From Chrysomallon squamiferum (lineage: Eukaryota > Mollusca > Gastropoda > Neomphalida > Peltospiridae), in assembly GCA_012295275.1 (NCBI GenBank), contig CM022673.1, positions 4,960,605 to 5,024,604 of the forward strand: 64,000 nt of DNA, read 5' to 3'. Within the stretch, counting starts at the first letter, position 1; each line of letters starts with the position of its first letter. Of this stretch, positions 17,334 through 29,044 are shown in pieces. The notes beneath the pieces are model-generated. The model was not told the origin of the DNA and searched no databases. It was given only the letters and a program-made list of their open reading frames with translations. Made by a program: the position numbers and the translations under genes.

Positions 17334-17985
17334 AAGTTTGGTCCGTTTTTGCAGTGTTAACAAAGCAAATGATAAGAAGTTCATCGTATTAATTTCTATA
17401 AATAGTTGAAACATTTTTAGTTTAATATACCAAACATTTGAATTAATTGAAAAATATTAATTATTGCACTCATTAGTATAGGTATATTTTAATTTAAATA
17501 GATGTTATTAATTTTGAACTGATTATTATACTGATGAGTAAATATAAATTAAAAATGCCTGAATTTATTAAAATATTATCAATACATACACATACATACA
17601 CAGATACCTACCTACATACATACATATACACGCTTGCATAGACAAACACACACACACACACACATATACATCATACACACACCTATGTTTGTATGAATAT
17701 AACACACACACAAAGAAAACAACATTTATACAGTAAATTATTTAAATGTCGATTATTATTAACTGAGTTATGATAACACGCAACTTTTGTTCTACGTGTT
17801 TATGCAGTTAGCGATTTTCTAATTTACGGGTTTCGATTAATGAAGATCAAGAGTAGATTATCTGAACTTGTAGTTGGTTATTAACATGCAGACTTACTAT
17901 CATGAAGACTTCGTTCTTCAGGGGCAGAGAAAGCCAGAGGAAGAAGAACAAGGAGAAGGAAAACAAGCTTCATTTTGATTTGAAT
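16578..17985 (-). CDS. Secreted four-cysteine peptide, paralogue B
   Basis: Three minus-strand coding exons: 17973-17898 (leader from 17985), 17125-16957 and 16623-16578 (stop TAA). Lengths are 76, 169 and 46 nt, phases 1 and 2, giving 96 residues. Signal peptide MKLVFLLLVLLPLAFS is followed by APEERSLHD, a helix-like stretch ([15 protein letters not shown]), C-x3-C-x12-C-x3-C (CESAC...CRVAC) and the tail ELAHHFHILPTA. It is closest to paralogue C: both have DNIGTDQ.ESECE and PNLFHN, which suggests B and C split after A. Donors, acceptors and phases are the same in all three genes. AATAAA is at 16555-16550. Secretion is well supported; function is unknown. Confidence 0.87.
16669..16830. repeat. 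Degenerate (GTA)n triplet tract
   Basis: Imperfect GTA/ATA/CTA triplets in the last intron of paralogue B. Confidence 0.88.
17196..17331. repeat. (AAT)n run and poly(A)
   Basis: A pure AAT run at about 17196-17249 and an A-run of about 30 bp at 17302-17331, in the first coding intron of paralogue B. CA/ACAT repeats occur further along at 17583-17715. Confidence 0.93.
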
Positions 17986-18019
17986 CTGAAAACAGAACCC
18001 AGTTTAATTATTATAGAGT

Positions 18020-18160
18020 ATTGAATTTAACAGAAAAAAATAAATAAATGAATAGATAAAAAAATAAAATAAAATTATATAGATAGATAGATTAATTAAT
18101 TATTAAAATAATAAAATAAAATAAAATTAATTATTTTGAAATAATTACAAAATATTTTTA

Positions 18161-18200
<40 letters not shown>

Positions 18201-18300
18201 TACTGAGATAAAATATAAATAAATAAATAAATAAATAAATAAGTAAATAAATAAAATAAAATTACGAAAAAAAAAATAATAAAGAAAAAAGGTTATCTAA
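18020..18300. repeat. AT-only simple repeats (AAT, AAAT)
   Basis: AAT and AAAT repeats in the 5' intron of paralogue B. No gene is visible. Confidence 0.85.
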
Positions 18301-18759
18301 TTTAAAACAGTAAATTAATCCAATAGTTTATTGTGTTTCATGATTCAGAAAATTTATTAAATGCATTTTTATAGATCGCTTTGCTTATGATTTGTTGTAA
18401 AAAAAAATAAAAAATTAGTAGACCGATATCAACTTTCCTAAGTTAAAGCATTGTTCAGACGGAGCAATTCTAAATGATAATCTCTTGAATATTATATTGT
18501 GCTGTATTGTGTATTATATAATTATTGTATTACACCTTATTGTATTACATCTTATTGTATTATATTATATTGTATTTTATGTATTATATATACATATATA
18601 TGATAATTTCAGATTAAGAAATGAAACTAAAATAGTGTCCATTTAATAAGTGAAAATTTAAGTACATCTTATTTTATAACATTTTTGAGGAAGTTTAATC
18701 TGAATTAGAAGATGCACTGACACAGAAAATAAGAGAGAACAAATAATTTCTATTCTTAC

Positions 18760-18850
18760 CTGTCGCAGACAAAGACTGGTGAAAGTTTCGCTGAAAGCTA
18801 TTATTATAGGGGATAACAAAAAAGTGGGCCATGACGTCACGAGAGATAAC
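18760..18850 (-). promoter_or_regulatory. Promoter and leader exon of paralogue B: CRE, GATA, TATA
   Basis: On the minus strand a GATA-type element (GATAA seen on the plus strand at about 18845) comes first. A full CRE, TGACGTCA at 18839-18832, follows, then TATAATAA at 18808-18801 and a short leader ending CGACAG at 18760 with a GTAAGA donor. Paralogue C has TGACGTAA and a GATA site in the same order. The elements were read directly; their use is inference. Confidence 0.6.
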
Positions 18851-18860
18851 CCCCTAAAAC

Positions 18861-21060
18861 AAACTGTCATTCTCACGACGGGTAACGAATAACGTGTTTC
18901 TGGGATTACTACGTTACACGTTTCGATAGTCCGAGAAAAAAGTTTAGTCCGTTAATTAGTCTTTATATTACACAAGTTAAATATATATATATATATATCT
19001 AAAGTTAGATACATTATAAAGCTAACGTTTAAAATTTGTCATCTTCCAGGTCAGACTACAGTCTTTATAAATTTTGATAATTAATTTTAGTGATTTATAT
19101 TTTATAATTTTATCAACGTTTTTATATCCTCAAGAAGTGTGTTATGGGGTTAGTTAATTAAAACGATAATCGTAAAGTCGTTCAGCTATTCAGTTATCTC
19201 TGGAAAAGGGTTATTAAAAAGGTGCGATCCTCGTATGTAATGGTTTAAAGACGGGTTTTAGTATTTTAATATTTTAAAAAACAAAAAATCTTCATATTGT
19301 CATTTTTATATATATACAAGCTGATGTAAAGAAAAAAGATTTCATTTAAAAAAAAAAAAATAATATTAATAATAGTATTAATAATAAAAATAATAATAAA
19401 TATATTACTATCTCTTAATTATTTATTTCTTTATTATTTAGAATTTAGAATTTATTTGTGACATTTTTTTTGGTGTCAAGTATACTATATACACAATAGT
19501 ATTAACACACTGGTGTTTACTGTAAGAAAAAAAATTCTTATCTTTTGTCAGGTGGTAAGAAACAGCTAAAAAGTGACTGATGTTTTTCACCTTTAGTGTG
19601 AAAACCAGACACCTGGTGGATTTAACCTTTACTTCATTGTTATGTATTCAACCCTAATTTTCAGCAATCTGTAACTCTTTGGCTTCTGGGTCGCAGGATC
19701 TGTCTTGATCGTATGTCACAACGGAATATTTCCCGATCCGGACACTGCGCCTCGACTAGCTATCGAAGGTTTAGGAAAGTGATTTCCTATCATATACAAG
19801 ATGTCTTGGAAAATAAACACCGAGGTTTATTCTGAAACACTGTGAAACAAATTATTGAATGTTCGACATCAAATAGCCCATGAAAAATAGAGTAATGCTT
19901 AGCATTCACAAAGTGAACGAATTGCTGTAATGGTTGAAATCTCTCTCATGAAGATGGAATGTGTTTCCTCGATTGGCAAGCTTGCATATTACTCTCAATA
20001 ACGTATGATCATCATTATCCTAATTTTAGTAGATACTGGCTCACGTTTATTTCTCCTACACAGAGTTAACTGGAAAAGTGTCTGAAAGTAATCATCTCAT
20101 TAATCATGTTGACGGACGTGTTATAACAGCTGATTTTAAAATATATATATTTATGTGACTGTTGTTCAAGATGGTCTTGTCAGATCATTAAGATGTTGAT
20201 TTTATTTTATTTTATTTTTTATTTTTTATTTTATTTTATTTTATTATTATTATATTTTTTTGTAGGTGTATTTGGACGGTGAGACATATTCAAGACAAGA
20301 AACAAATGAAGCTGCTCGTTCATACTACTGAGATGAAATTTTAAAATAGCTTTTGCTTGTATAAAAGAAGAACAAATCTAAATAAATGAGTGGCAGTCCT
20401 CCCAATTTTAAACTAATTTATTTAAATAATTAAACAAAGTTTAATAGTACTATAGATTTTTTCTTAAATTGGTTCTAACATGATTAATAATTAAAATAAT
20501 TATTGTAAAGCAAATTCAGTTTTATTTTATGTTTCCAATTTTAAAATATTCAAACTTAAACTGGTTCAGGTATGGTTAAGAATGATGATAATTACAGGAA
20601 AGCTTTTTTGTGTTATTTTAGACTTCTAATTTTAAAATACTGCATACTACAAAAATAAACAAAGCAATATCCTTCTAATGTAAATTTATTCAGAAAGTAA
20701 AACATAAGACACAGACTCGATTATTTACGTTATTATTTTTATTTTGTTGTTTTTGTTTTTTCTATTTAAGTAAATTTGCTTTTTTTTTTGTGTGTGTGTT
20801 TGTGTAATTATAATTGTTTTAACACGTACTGTCAATAATTTATTATCTCCGTACGTGTATCTACCAGTTTATCGAGGCTGTTTTTGTGTGGAACATGTAA
20901 TATCTCAAGGTGTATTATCTGTTAACTTCATTATTACAAATGGATGATTCTTTTGGTAACATGAAGACATGCAGTGTGTGTTTAGACTGAAGTTTAACAT
21001 CCTTAATTATTTTAACAACTTATTTTCAATATTTCTACTTTTCTTCATTTACAACCGGTT
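18861..21060. other. Intergenic, no gene seen
   Basis: AT-rich sequence with short TTTTA and AAT repeats (about 19350-19400, 20195-20255). The stretch 19600-20100 is more balanced in composition but has no long frame, no splice pair joining frames and no RNA gene I recognise. Confidence 0.55.
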
Positions 21061-21066
21061 TTACAA

Positions 21067-21222
21067 TGTATGTATGTATGTATGTATGTCTGTATGTATG
21101 TCTGTATGTATGTATGTATGTGTGTATGTATGTATGTATAAATATATATGTGTGTGTACGTATGTAAGTCTGTGTGTATGTGTGTGTGCGTATGTAAGTC
21201 TGTGTGTATGTGTGTGTGTATA
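21067..21222. repeat. (TATG)n/(TG)n compound microsatellite
   Basis: TATG with TG interruptions and a short higher-order repeat (TATGTAAGTCTGTGTG seen twice). It produces Met-Tyr-Val-Cys and His-Thr-Tyr-Ile frames that are not genes. Confidence 0.93.
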
Positions 21223-21897
21223 CAGATCAAATTTCTTTGTCCAGGAAAGCAGGTGGGCTGCTACTTTCAAAAAGGACTTTGACATAATGAACCTTGTTGA
21301 TATTAGCATTGTTTCAGTTATCTTGATACGGATATAACTGAGATCCCTGTTAAAAATCATCACTATTTTCTGAACAATGTCTCACAATATTAAATAAAGA
21401 TAGAAAATAATATTTCCTACATCATAACGACTAACGAATATATTAGCCCATAGTGGTCACAGTCAAACAGAAGAAAAGAATGTAATGTGCCACTTAGCTA
21501 TTAACATACTTGTAAATAATAAGCTGTACTGATGTTGGTTTCTGAAATGTTCACGTAATATTAATAAGGTTAATTTTAAAATTAGTGTCATGATGTCATT
21601 TACCTATACACACAATTAATACCTGCAGTACGTTTTAATGCTGCAGTACTCTATAGTGTACATGTAAAAATGGAAATCTTGCAGTATTTATAAAATATGA
21701 TAGTCACCAGTTAAAGGTGAGGAATATTTTTATAAACTGTGAGATTAGGAATATTGTTTTTTTTAAATAAAAGTTTATAGAAAAAAATTCTATAAACTGA
21801 CAGATAATGAACATGTTTAATGACTGCAGCAGTAACAACAACTAGTGTGTTTCAGAATTTCACACTTGATTTATTCGTTAGAGTTTCAACATGGTTG

Positions 21898-23137
21898 TTA
21901 CGACGATGTTGGTGTGATGTGGAAATGCTGAGCGAGCTGTTGTGTTCTGAAACGAAAAATAAGATTTTGTTACGTAAAGTGAAAAACAAACTCTAACAAT
22001 ACCACGTGACATAATGTGAACAAAAACTGAAATGTAAGAACATATAGAGTATGTGTGTGTGTGTGTGTGTGTGTGTGTTTACGTATGTATGTACGTTTTG
22101 TGTATGTATGTTTGTAGGTATATGTGTGTATGCATCTATGTATGTGTGTGTATATATGTATGTATGTATGTGTGTGTGTGTACGTATTGTGTATGTATGT
22201 TTGTAGGTATATGTGTATGTATGTATGTATGTATGTGTGCACATATTATATCTACTTAATATATATGTATAATTGTATGTAAGTAGGTAGGTAGGTAGTA
22301 GGCAGGTTTTTTTTTATGTATGTGTTTGTGTATCTGTATAAAAGTGTATGTAGGTAGGTAGATAGGTAGGTAGGCAGGTAGGTAGGCAGGTATTTATATG
22401 TGTGTGTATGTGTATCTTTATATAATCACACTGACCCTTTGCAAGCCACTCTGCACACTGACGCTCCAATGGCGTTGTGGAAGAGATTTGGACAAGCCGC
22501 TTCGCACTCTGATTCACTCTGGTCAGTTCCGATGTTGTCCACAATGGTCTGGACAACGGACTTGACTTCATCAATGTGAGCGTACTTTCCCAGGGCACTC
22601 AGAACTGTGAGGAAATAAATATACTTAACACAAAAATAATACAAGAATATTTTGAACATTTACAACTATATTCTGAATGCTTTGAGTTTCACAGCCCAAA
22701 TAGTTACAGGCTTGCGCGAATGTTGGAAGATGATTATGCCACTATAAGAATACGGCTTACTCTATAGTGACTGTTCTTTGTTTCAGAATTTTCGAATCGC
22801 TGTTGATCGAATCTGAGATTGCCAAACACGCGGATAAGATGTGTAGTCGTCAAAGTAAATCCGATAAAGTTGTATTTCCATTATAAACAAAGGAATGTTG
22901 ACAAAAAATTATTTACTATGGACTATTGTAATCAATAACCAGCAATCTGGCCAGCGAGACATTGGCTAAAACAGCGCCCCACTGTGGACAGATGTGGCGA
23001 CCTGTGACCCTTCAGGCTGTACAAGTGAAAAGTATCATTATAAGCTTACTGTCATGGATGCTTCTTTCCTCTGGGGCGGCAAATGCCAGGGGAATGAGAA
23101 CAACGAGAAGCAGAACAAACTTCATGTTTGACTTAAT
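21898..23137 (-). CDS. Secreted four-cysteine peptide, paralogue C
   Basis: Three minus-strand coding exons: 23125-23050 (leader from 23137), 22604-22436 and 21946-21898 (stop TAA). Lengths are 76, 169 and 49 nt, phases 1 and 2, giving 97 residues. Signal peptide [16 protein letters not shown] precedes APEERSIHD, a helix-like stretch ([15 protein letters not shown]), C-x3-C-x12-C-x3-C (CEAAC...CRVAC) and the tail [13 protein letters not shown]. One of the tail histidines of A and B is Gln here, and one extra codon is present at the end. AATAAA is at 21875-21870. Family unknown. The conserved middle exon against variable ends points to selection on the folded core. Confidence 0.87.
22052..22400. 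repeat. (TG)n, (TATG)n and (GGTA)n repeats in intron of paralogue C
   Basis: A TG run at 22052-22078 is followed by TATG/TTTG repeats with a roughly 115-bp internal duplication (GTATGTTTGTAGGTATATG twice). GGTA/GGCA tetranucleotide tracts follow at 22280-22400. Confidence 0.9.
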
Positions 23138-23142
23138 CTGAA

Positions 23143-23181
<39 letters not shown>

Positions 23182-23742
23182 CATCATCATCATCATCATA
23201 ACACAACAACAACATTACTACTAATAAAAACATCAGTAAAAATAAATAATGATGATGATCAAGATTTGTGAAAAATAATCTAACAACACATGTGTTTCCA
23301 TATCAGTAACCATCACAATCTGTTTATGCTGAAAAGTAATAATACAAACACATCTCTCTCCTAAGACAGAAACTGACACAAGAAGAATCAGACGCCAAGA
23401 ATAAAGACTGTTAGTTAAATTTACGCTGTCAAAACTCTCAAACGAAGACCGCTGAAGCAAGTATTAGAAGCCAAGAACAAAATCGGCGTTAGAACGTGAA
23501 GTCATCTGAAACGGTCTTAGAGAAACATTCTGAAATAAAACGAATTTAATGCTTCCTGACTGGTTCGTGGTAAGCAGGACGTATGTCAAGTAAAGAGAAA
23601 CACTTCGAAACCTGTCTCTGGTTGCCTAAAGGCCAGGAACGATTGCAAAGCATCTGATTCACGGAGCCATCTCTCACCGCTTCGATTCTACTCTGGAGAA
23701 ACAAGCTGACACTAAAGAGAATATTCATGATAATCCACTTAC

Positions 23743-23835
23743 CTTTCCACAGTCAGATGTGAAGCTGTCGACGATGCGAACTGTAATTATATGCAGTTTG
23801 TCACACATTACGTCATCGCTAGATAAGGCTAACGT
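23743..23835 (-). promoter_or_regulatory. Promoter and leader exon of paralogue C: GATA, CRE-like, TATA
   Basis: Reading the minus strand, GATA (plus-strand GATAA at about 23822) comes first, then TGACGTAA at 23815-23808. The TATA-type CATATAATT at 23793-23785 follows, then a leader ending GGAAAG at 23743 with a GTAAGT donor. Order and spacing match paralogue B. Confidence 0.6.
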
Positions 23836-23929
23836 AAAGTGCTACTCCCACGACGTCTGCGAAGAGGCATAATTACGTTACACTTGAGTCATGTCTGGCA
23901 CGATTTTATACTCGTTAAAAAAAGATAAT

Positions 23930-24500
23930 ACAGTTTTACGTATTAATTATCTATTTATTTAATTACAGTTTATTTATTTATTTATTAATTTATTTGTTTG
24001 CTTATTAATTAATTTTTTATTTGTTACTGTTTATTTTATTTTTATTTATTTACTTTTGGTAAACGATACTGAAAAAGAAAAAAAATCTATCTTTTTAAAA
24101 AATAAAAAATAATAGAATTATTTTCATTAAAGAATATATATATATGTTAAGATCAAAGTTCCCTCTTTAGTATTTTATTGCTGGTTTAGGTACTAAAAGA
24201 CCATAATGAAGACAGTTTACTAAAAAAAAAAAAAAAAAAAGAAGAATAGTAATAGTAAAATAAAACAAAATAAAATAAAAATACCAAAGAAGTTGGATGT
24301 ATAGCGTGAATCTGCCATTGTCAAGAGCAGTTGTAAATAAAACAGTTAATTTCATTTGCGTTATTTAGGATTGCATGATGTTTGTGTGTGTACTAATACA
24401 TATAAAAATAAATAAATAAATATATAAAATAAAATAAAATTTAATGTCGGTTTTTTGTTTTTTTTTGGAAAAGTATACATCAGATGACAGAACACCTCAA
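23930..24500. repeat. Intergenic AT-rich simple repeats
   Basis: TTTA/TTAA repeats (23940-24060), an A-run at about 24222-24240, AAAT repeats (24405-24440) and an A-run near 24500. No gene is seen. Confidence 0.75.
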
Positions 24501-24617
24501 AAAAAAAAAAAAAAAAAATGTTTTATCTTCAGGGTCAGGATCTTGAAACTGTATTGGACATTTTTTTTTTCCCTTTTAGCTTTGTCTTATCAGTCGAACA
24601 CGAAACACGTGTTGAAA

Positions 24618-25353
24618 ATGGTTGGACTTCAGTTTATAATTTATTCAGCAACACTGGTCCTCGCTGGGGCCAGTGTTATTGCACCTCGTCCAGCCCACTG
24701 TGAGTACAACAACAAAACGTATCAAGTGGGTGAGCAGGTGAACAAAACCCCGTGCATGCCATGTTCGTGCTCACCGTCGGGTGATCTCGTCTGCGCCATT
24801 ATAGACTGTGCACCTCCCATGTGCGTCGACCCACAGTATCATAAGGACCAGTGTTGTGCTACGTGTCCCAATGGTTAGTATCCAGTAAATTTTATTTTTA
24901 ACAAAGGAATACGACTAAATTACTATTATTATCTTACTATGTTACTTTTAATCAGAAACACGACAAAACAAACAAACAATAACATTAAAATAAACCAAAT
25001 CATTTATAGTTACAAATAAATGAATAAATGATCTTTTTTTTTTCTTTTTTTGAAGTAAATTTATTGTATTTCATTATTATTATTATTATTATTTTTATTT
25101 ATTTATTTATTTATTCAATTATTCATTTACTCATTTACTCATTTACTCATTTATTCATTTATTTATTATTTTCTGTCTCTTTATTTTAGGACCTAATTGT
25201 AAAATTGGTAAAATAATCATCCCTGCTAATCAAGACTACAAGCTGGACGAACATACCACGTGCCGTTGTTCTCGTGATTTCTCGCGACTGTTCGGGCCGG
25301 AAGCGCACCAGGCAGAGTGCAAGAAGTCTATAACTGCCAGTTTGTTTTCGTGA
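24618..25353 (+). CDS. Secreted single-VWC-domain protein
   Basis: Two exons, 24618-24873 and 25190-25353 (stop TGA), phase 1 intron, 139 residues. A hydrophobic signal peptide (about residues 1-22, MVGLQFIIYSATLVLAGASV) is followed by one VWC domain at about 28-88. It has the order C, C-x2-C-x-C (CMPCSC), C, C, C, CC-x2-C (CCATC) that defines the family. The tail has four further cysteines (NC, CRC, EC) and no recognised domain. VWC domains bind growth factors of the TGF-beta superfamily or form matrix contacts; which applies here is unknown. The ATG chosen gives the signal peptide directly; an upstream in-frame ATG (24444) lies in low-complexity sequence. AATAAA is at 25364-25369. Confidence 0.85.
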
Positions 25354-25399
25354 TTAAAATGTCAATAAAACAGTTTGCAGTCCTTTTTCTCTAGTAGTG

Positions 25400-26373
25400 C
25401 TCCTCATTAAATAAAACTGATTAATCCATTACAGATCTTTCTCGTCGATTCTTATAAAGCTGTCGACTGGTTAATGTTTGCTCATAATATAAAAAGACAA
25501 TTAATATAGTGTTATTAGTCGTAATAATGCTATTTATAGTAGTGGTGATCATGGTGGTAGTATTTAGTATGATGGTAGTAATAGTGGTAGTTGTAGCAGA
25601 CGTAGTGGTAAGCTGTAGCAGTAGTAGGTTTAGTTGCAGAAATAACAGTGGAAGTACTTACAGTCGTGGTAGCAGAAGTAGTAATAGTAGTTGTGATAAT
25701 GATTGAGCTAATTTTGGGGGAGTAGTTGTTCTAGTTGTAGTAGCACTACCATCTGATAGTATTGGTTACAGAGGTGATAACTGTAGTAATAGTGGTTGAA
25801 TAATAATTTATTCAGTAGACAAATCATGTGAACATGTGTTTTCCTACGAGTGAGCTGTAATATATTTATATAAGAACTAAGAGTAACCGAATTATAATCA
25901 GAACGAAGATATATTCTTGCTTGTTATTGTATTTTCATAATGAACACTTCACAGTAAAGTCAAAATGTAACTAAACTGTGAATATCTATCTAATTAACAT
26001 TAAACTGAAATAATAATAAATAAAAAAAAAAACCAAAAAAACAAAAATAATAATAAATAAAAAAATGAATAATAATAATAAATAAAAAAATAAATAATAA
26101 TAATAAATAAATAAATAAATAAATAAAAAAAAATAAAATAAAATAAATAAAATAAAATAAAATAAAGTAAATAAATAAATAGATAAATAAATAAATAAAT
26201 AAATAAATAAATTAAATAAATAAATTAATTAAATAAATAAAATAATAATAATTAAACATAAAAATGATCACCCTCAAAATCATTAGCAAACTTCTGATAA
26301 TCTGTTTTACAATAAAATGTGATGCTCATTACAAAACCCAGACGTAAATTAAATGTAGAGGTCTTTTTATTAA

Positions 26374-26435
<62 letters not shown>

Positions 26436-26500
26436 TTATTTATTTATTTTGTAGTAGAAAACGAAATTGTCTAAGTTCTTCTCTCAACTACAAAACGATA
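25400..26500. repeat. Intergenic: GTA-type triplets, (AAAT)n and (AAT)n
   Basis: Degenerate GTA/GTG triplets at 25505-25800, long AAAT/AAT mixtures at 26010-26250 and a pure AAT run at about 26374-26431. No gene is supported. Confidence 0.8.
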
Positions 26501-26729
26501 TTTTCGATGAAATATTGTTACACACGATGCACTCGTGTACACCTACGCACAAAAAAAAAAAAAAAACGTACTTATTTAAACTGTGAACTGGCGTATCGGT
26601 CATACAGGCTACTGAGGTTATTGCTCACTACGCATTATTATCAACATACATCGCGAGAATTCAGTAAACTAATCGTGAGAACAAAACACGTTGTTTTTCC
26701 AAGAATAGTACCCACACAACACAGCGGTT

Positions 26730-26788
26730 GTAGGACATTTGCTCCCCCAACAGTTGCTCAGCAGCCATTTACCCACGGGACAGTTGCT

Positions 26789-26819
<31 letters not shown>

Positions 26820-26825
26820 AGTACT
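26730..26825. repeat. Short degenerate GACAGTTGCTCCC-type repeat and poly(A)
   Basis: Related short phrases (GGACATTTGCTCCC, AACAGTTGCTC, GGACAGTTGCTCCC) occur within 26733-26795, followed by a 25-bp A-run. It looks like a decayed minisatellite. Confidence 0.4.
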
Positions 26826-27541
26826 TCTGCCCAACGCCAGTGATTTAAAAAAAATAAAAATGTATTTATATATTTTTCTTGTTTTTTTTTTTGGTTCTTT
26901 TTAGATTTTTGTTCTTTTATATAATTTTAATATTTTTTTATTTTTTTTGGGTGGGTGGGTGGGTAGTGGTAGTGTTGTTGTTTTTCCGAGATTTTATTTT
27001 ATTTTATTTTTTGTATTATTATTAACATTTTTTTTTTTTTTTTTTTTGTCTTGGATATTCTTTGGAATATATTTGATATATAACGAGAGTGGCTCTTTTT
27101 AAAGTCAACACAAATGCAAATTTATTTACACATGTAACAATTAAGCAACAATTACAACATAGGTTTACAGTCGAACTGAATGTCCAAGTAAATGGATAAC
27201 CATGATATTTCTCGAAATATATGTGATTAACATGATTATTAATTGATATAATTAAAATTATTGTCAGAATACATAATTAAATAACTGCAAACAAGATAAT
27301 AGGATTCCTTAAGGTCATAAGATTGTTTCGTTTGTTCTTAGTTTGATACTCCAGTTCGAATAAATGAAAGACTGGTTTTTTTCTAACTGATGGAATAATT
27401 GCAGTGAAAGTCCCAAAAGATCATACAATTCCTTGAATTGCACTGCATCCAAGTAACTCAAAAGCTGTTTGACTTTTGTGTGTATGTGTGTGTGTATATA
27501 CATATACATACATACATACATTCATACATACATATATATAC

Positions 27542-27545
<4 letters not shown>
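26826..27545. other. Intergenic, T-rich then ordinary AT-rich, no gene seen
   Basis: T-rich tracts at 26860-27050 contain a GGGTG repeat near 26949. AT-rich sequence of ordinary complexity follows to 27480, with CATA repeats at 27500-27535. No frame or splice structure could be supported. Confidence 0.55.

Positions 27546-27619
<74 letters not shown>
27546..27619. repeat. (GA)n microsatellite
   Basis: A pure GA run of about 70 bp, about 140 bp before the start codon of the 73-residue peptide gene. Confidence 0.95.
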
Positions 27620-27622
<3 letters not shown>

Positions 27623-27759
27623 CTGAAATGAGTAACATCGTACTTTGTCCCATTTGTTACATTTAGATCTCTAAGTTGACGAAGGTCTGTCAGTAGCTGC
27701 CCTTGATTCCTAGAATCTGTTTATTTCTCACGCTTAAGGTCCACGCCATATCATTCAGC

Positions 27760-28259
27760 ATGATTCGATTTGCGTTTACCTTGTTCCTTGTTGGTAATCT
27801 TATTTTTATTTGTTTTCTTCTCGTTGATTTAAAAAGTAATAGTAGTGGTAGGTATAATAGTGGTAATGGTTGTGGTGACAGTGGTGGCACTAGTAGTAGT
27901 TTAGCTGTAGTATAGTTGTGATGGTAGTAGTAGTAGTACTAATAATAGTAGATTTAGCAGAAACAGCAGTAGTAAGGGAGCAAGTATTGTTTCGAAAGTT
28001 GCTTCATATGCACCTATAATGGGTTAATATTTAGTAGAAAATAAACGTTCTTCTGCCTCCGATAAACAATTTCAGTATTTTCAGGATCACTTCAGCAGAC
28101 AGAAGGAGTTCGACACGTAAGTTGTTTTAACTTGTTTTATTTCTTCTGCTGTATAATGAACATTATAATTATTACTACTGAAGATAACGTAATATAATTC
28201 TAAATATAAAAATAACTGAATAACTTAATCGATCACTGAAAAACACAAATTGCAGTCTC

Positions 28260-28306
<47 letters not shown>

Positions 28307-28656
28307 TCATGTGTCTGAGTTTGTGTGTGTATGTTTGTGTATGTGTCTATATATGTTTATATGTGTGTCTGTGTGGTGCTTGTGCTTGTGTATTTGTATA
28401 TGTGTCTGTGTGTGTATGTATATCTGTGTCTGTGTGTGTGCGTCTTGTACTACATTACGCTTGATGCTTGAGTAAAACGTCAAATAATAAATTTATTATT
28501 TTATTTCAGGGAGAATGTCCATTATTACCGTGTCCTTACACCGATTTTTGTAAGACGACAGCACCAACGTTTTTCTTGCACAATGGAATGAACTGCAGTG
28601 GTTGTGATGAATGCATCGTATCAGTACCAGTAGGTGGAGTTATGTTCCCTCCTTAA
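27760..28656 (+). CDS. Secreted 73-residue cysteine-rich peptide (antistasin-like spacing)
   Basis: Three exons, 27760-27793, 28076-28116 and 28510-28656 (stop TAA), intron phases 1 and 0, all GT-AG, giving 73 residues. The signal peptide MIRFAFTLFLVVFSGS is split by the first intron. The mature part holds six cysteines, C-x4-C-x5-C-x15-C-x2-C-x2-C (CPLLPC, FC, MNCSGCDEC). The closing NG-x2-C-x-G-C-x2-C resembles the end of antistasin-type inhibitor repeats. The last exon is homologous to the exons at 29799, 61649 and 62851, which share the phase-0 acceptor. It is therefore the best-preserved member of a local family. Protease inhibition is a guess from cysteine spacing only. AATAAA is at 28748-28753. 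Confidence 0.8.
28250..28442. repeat. (CT)n/(GT)n repeats in intron
   Basis: CT then GT/TATG-type repeats in the second intron of the 73-residue peptide gene. Confidence 0.9.
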
Positions 28657-28929
28657 CGATTGGATTTATTTTCAATGTTTAAAGATACCAACATATAAGT
28701 ATTAATTAATTATCATATGATCTTGTCATATATTGCAGTAAAACTTAAATAAATTTCTGTAAATTATAAATGATGATGATGATGAAAGGATTCCAGTTGA
28801 TGATGAAAAATAAACATTTAGTATGGGTACAAGAATTTTGACGTCTGACTGATGGTAATGACAACAATCTGGTATGCCTAACCTTCTCTCTAGGATATTA
28901 TCGAAATGAAGAGATATCTTTTTAATTTC

Positions 28930-29044
28930 TCTGCGTCTGGTGTCACTCAGTTCTTCTCTCTCTCGATGGTGTTCTCTCTCTCTCTCTCCGTGTGACGTCC
29001 TCTACAAACAAACACGATGAAGTTTGTGATCTTCTCTCTCTGCC
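28930..29044 (+). pseudogene. Decayed cysteine-peptide exon overrun by CT repeats
   Basis: The stretch matches 61631-61745 (shared GCGTCTGGTGTCAC, then ACAAACAAACACGATGAAG) but has lost the cysteine codons. TCTCTC tracts have replaced part of the coding sequence. It cannot encode the family's cysteine pattern. Confidence 0.6.

Noticed and set aside
26507-26848. 113-codon frame, basic, + strand
   Set aside because: It spans two A-runs read as poly-Lys and has no signal peptide, domain or splice partner.
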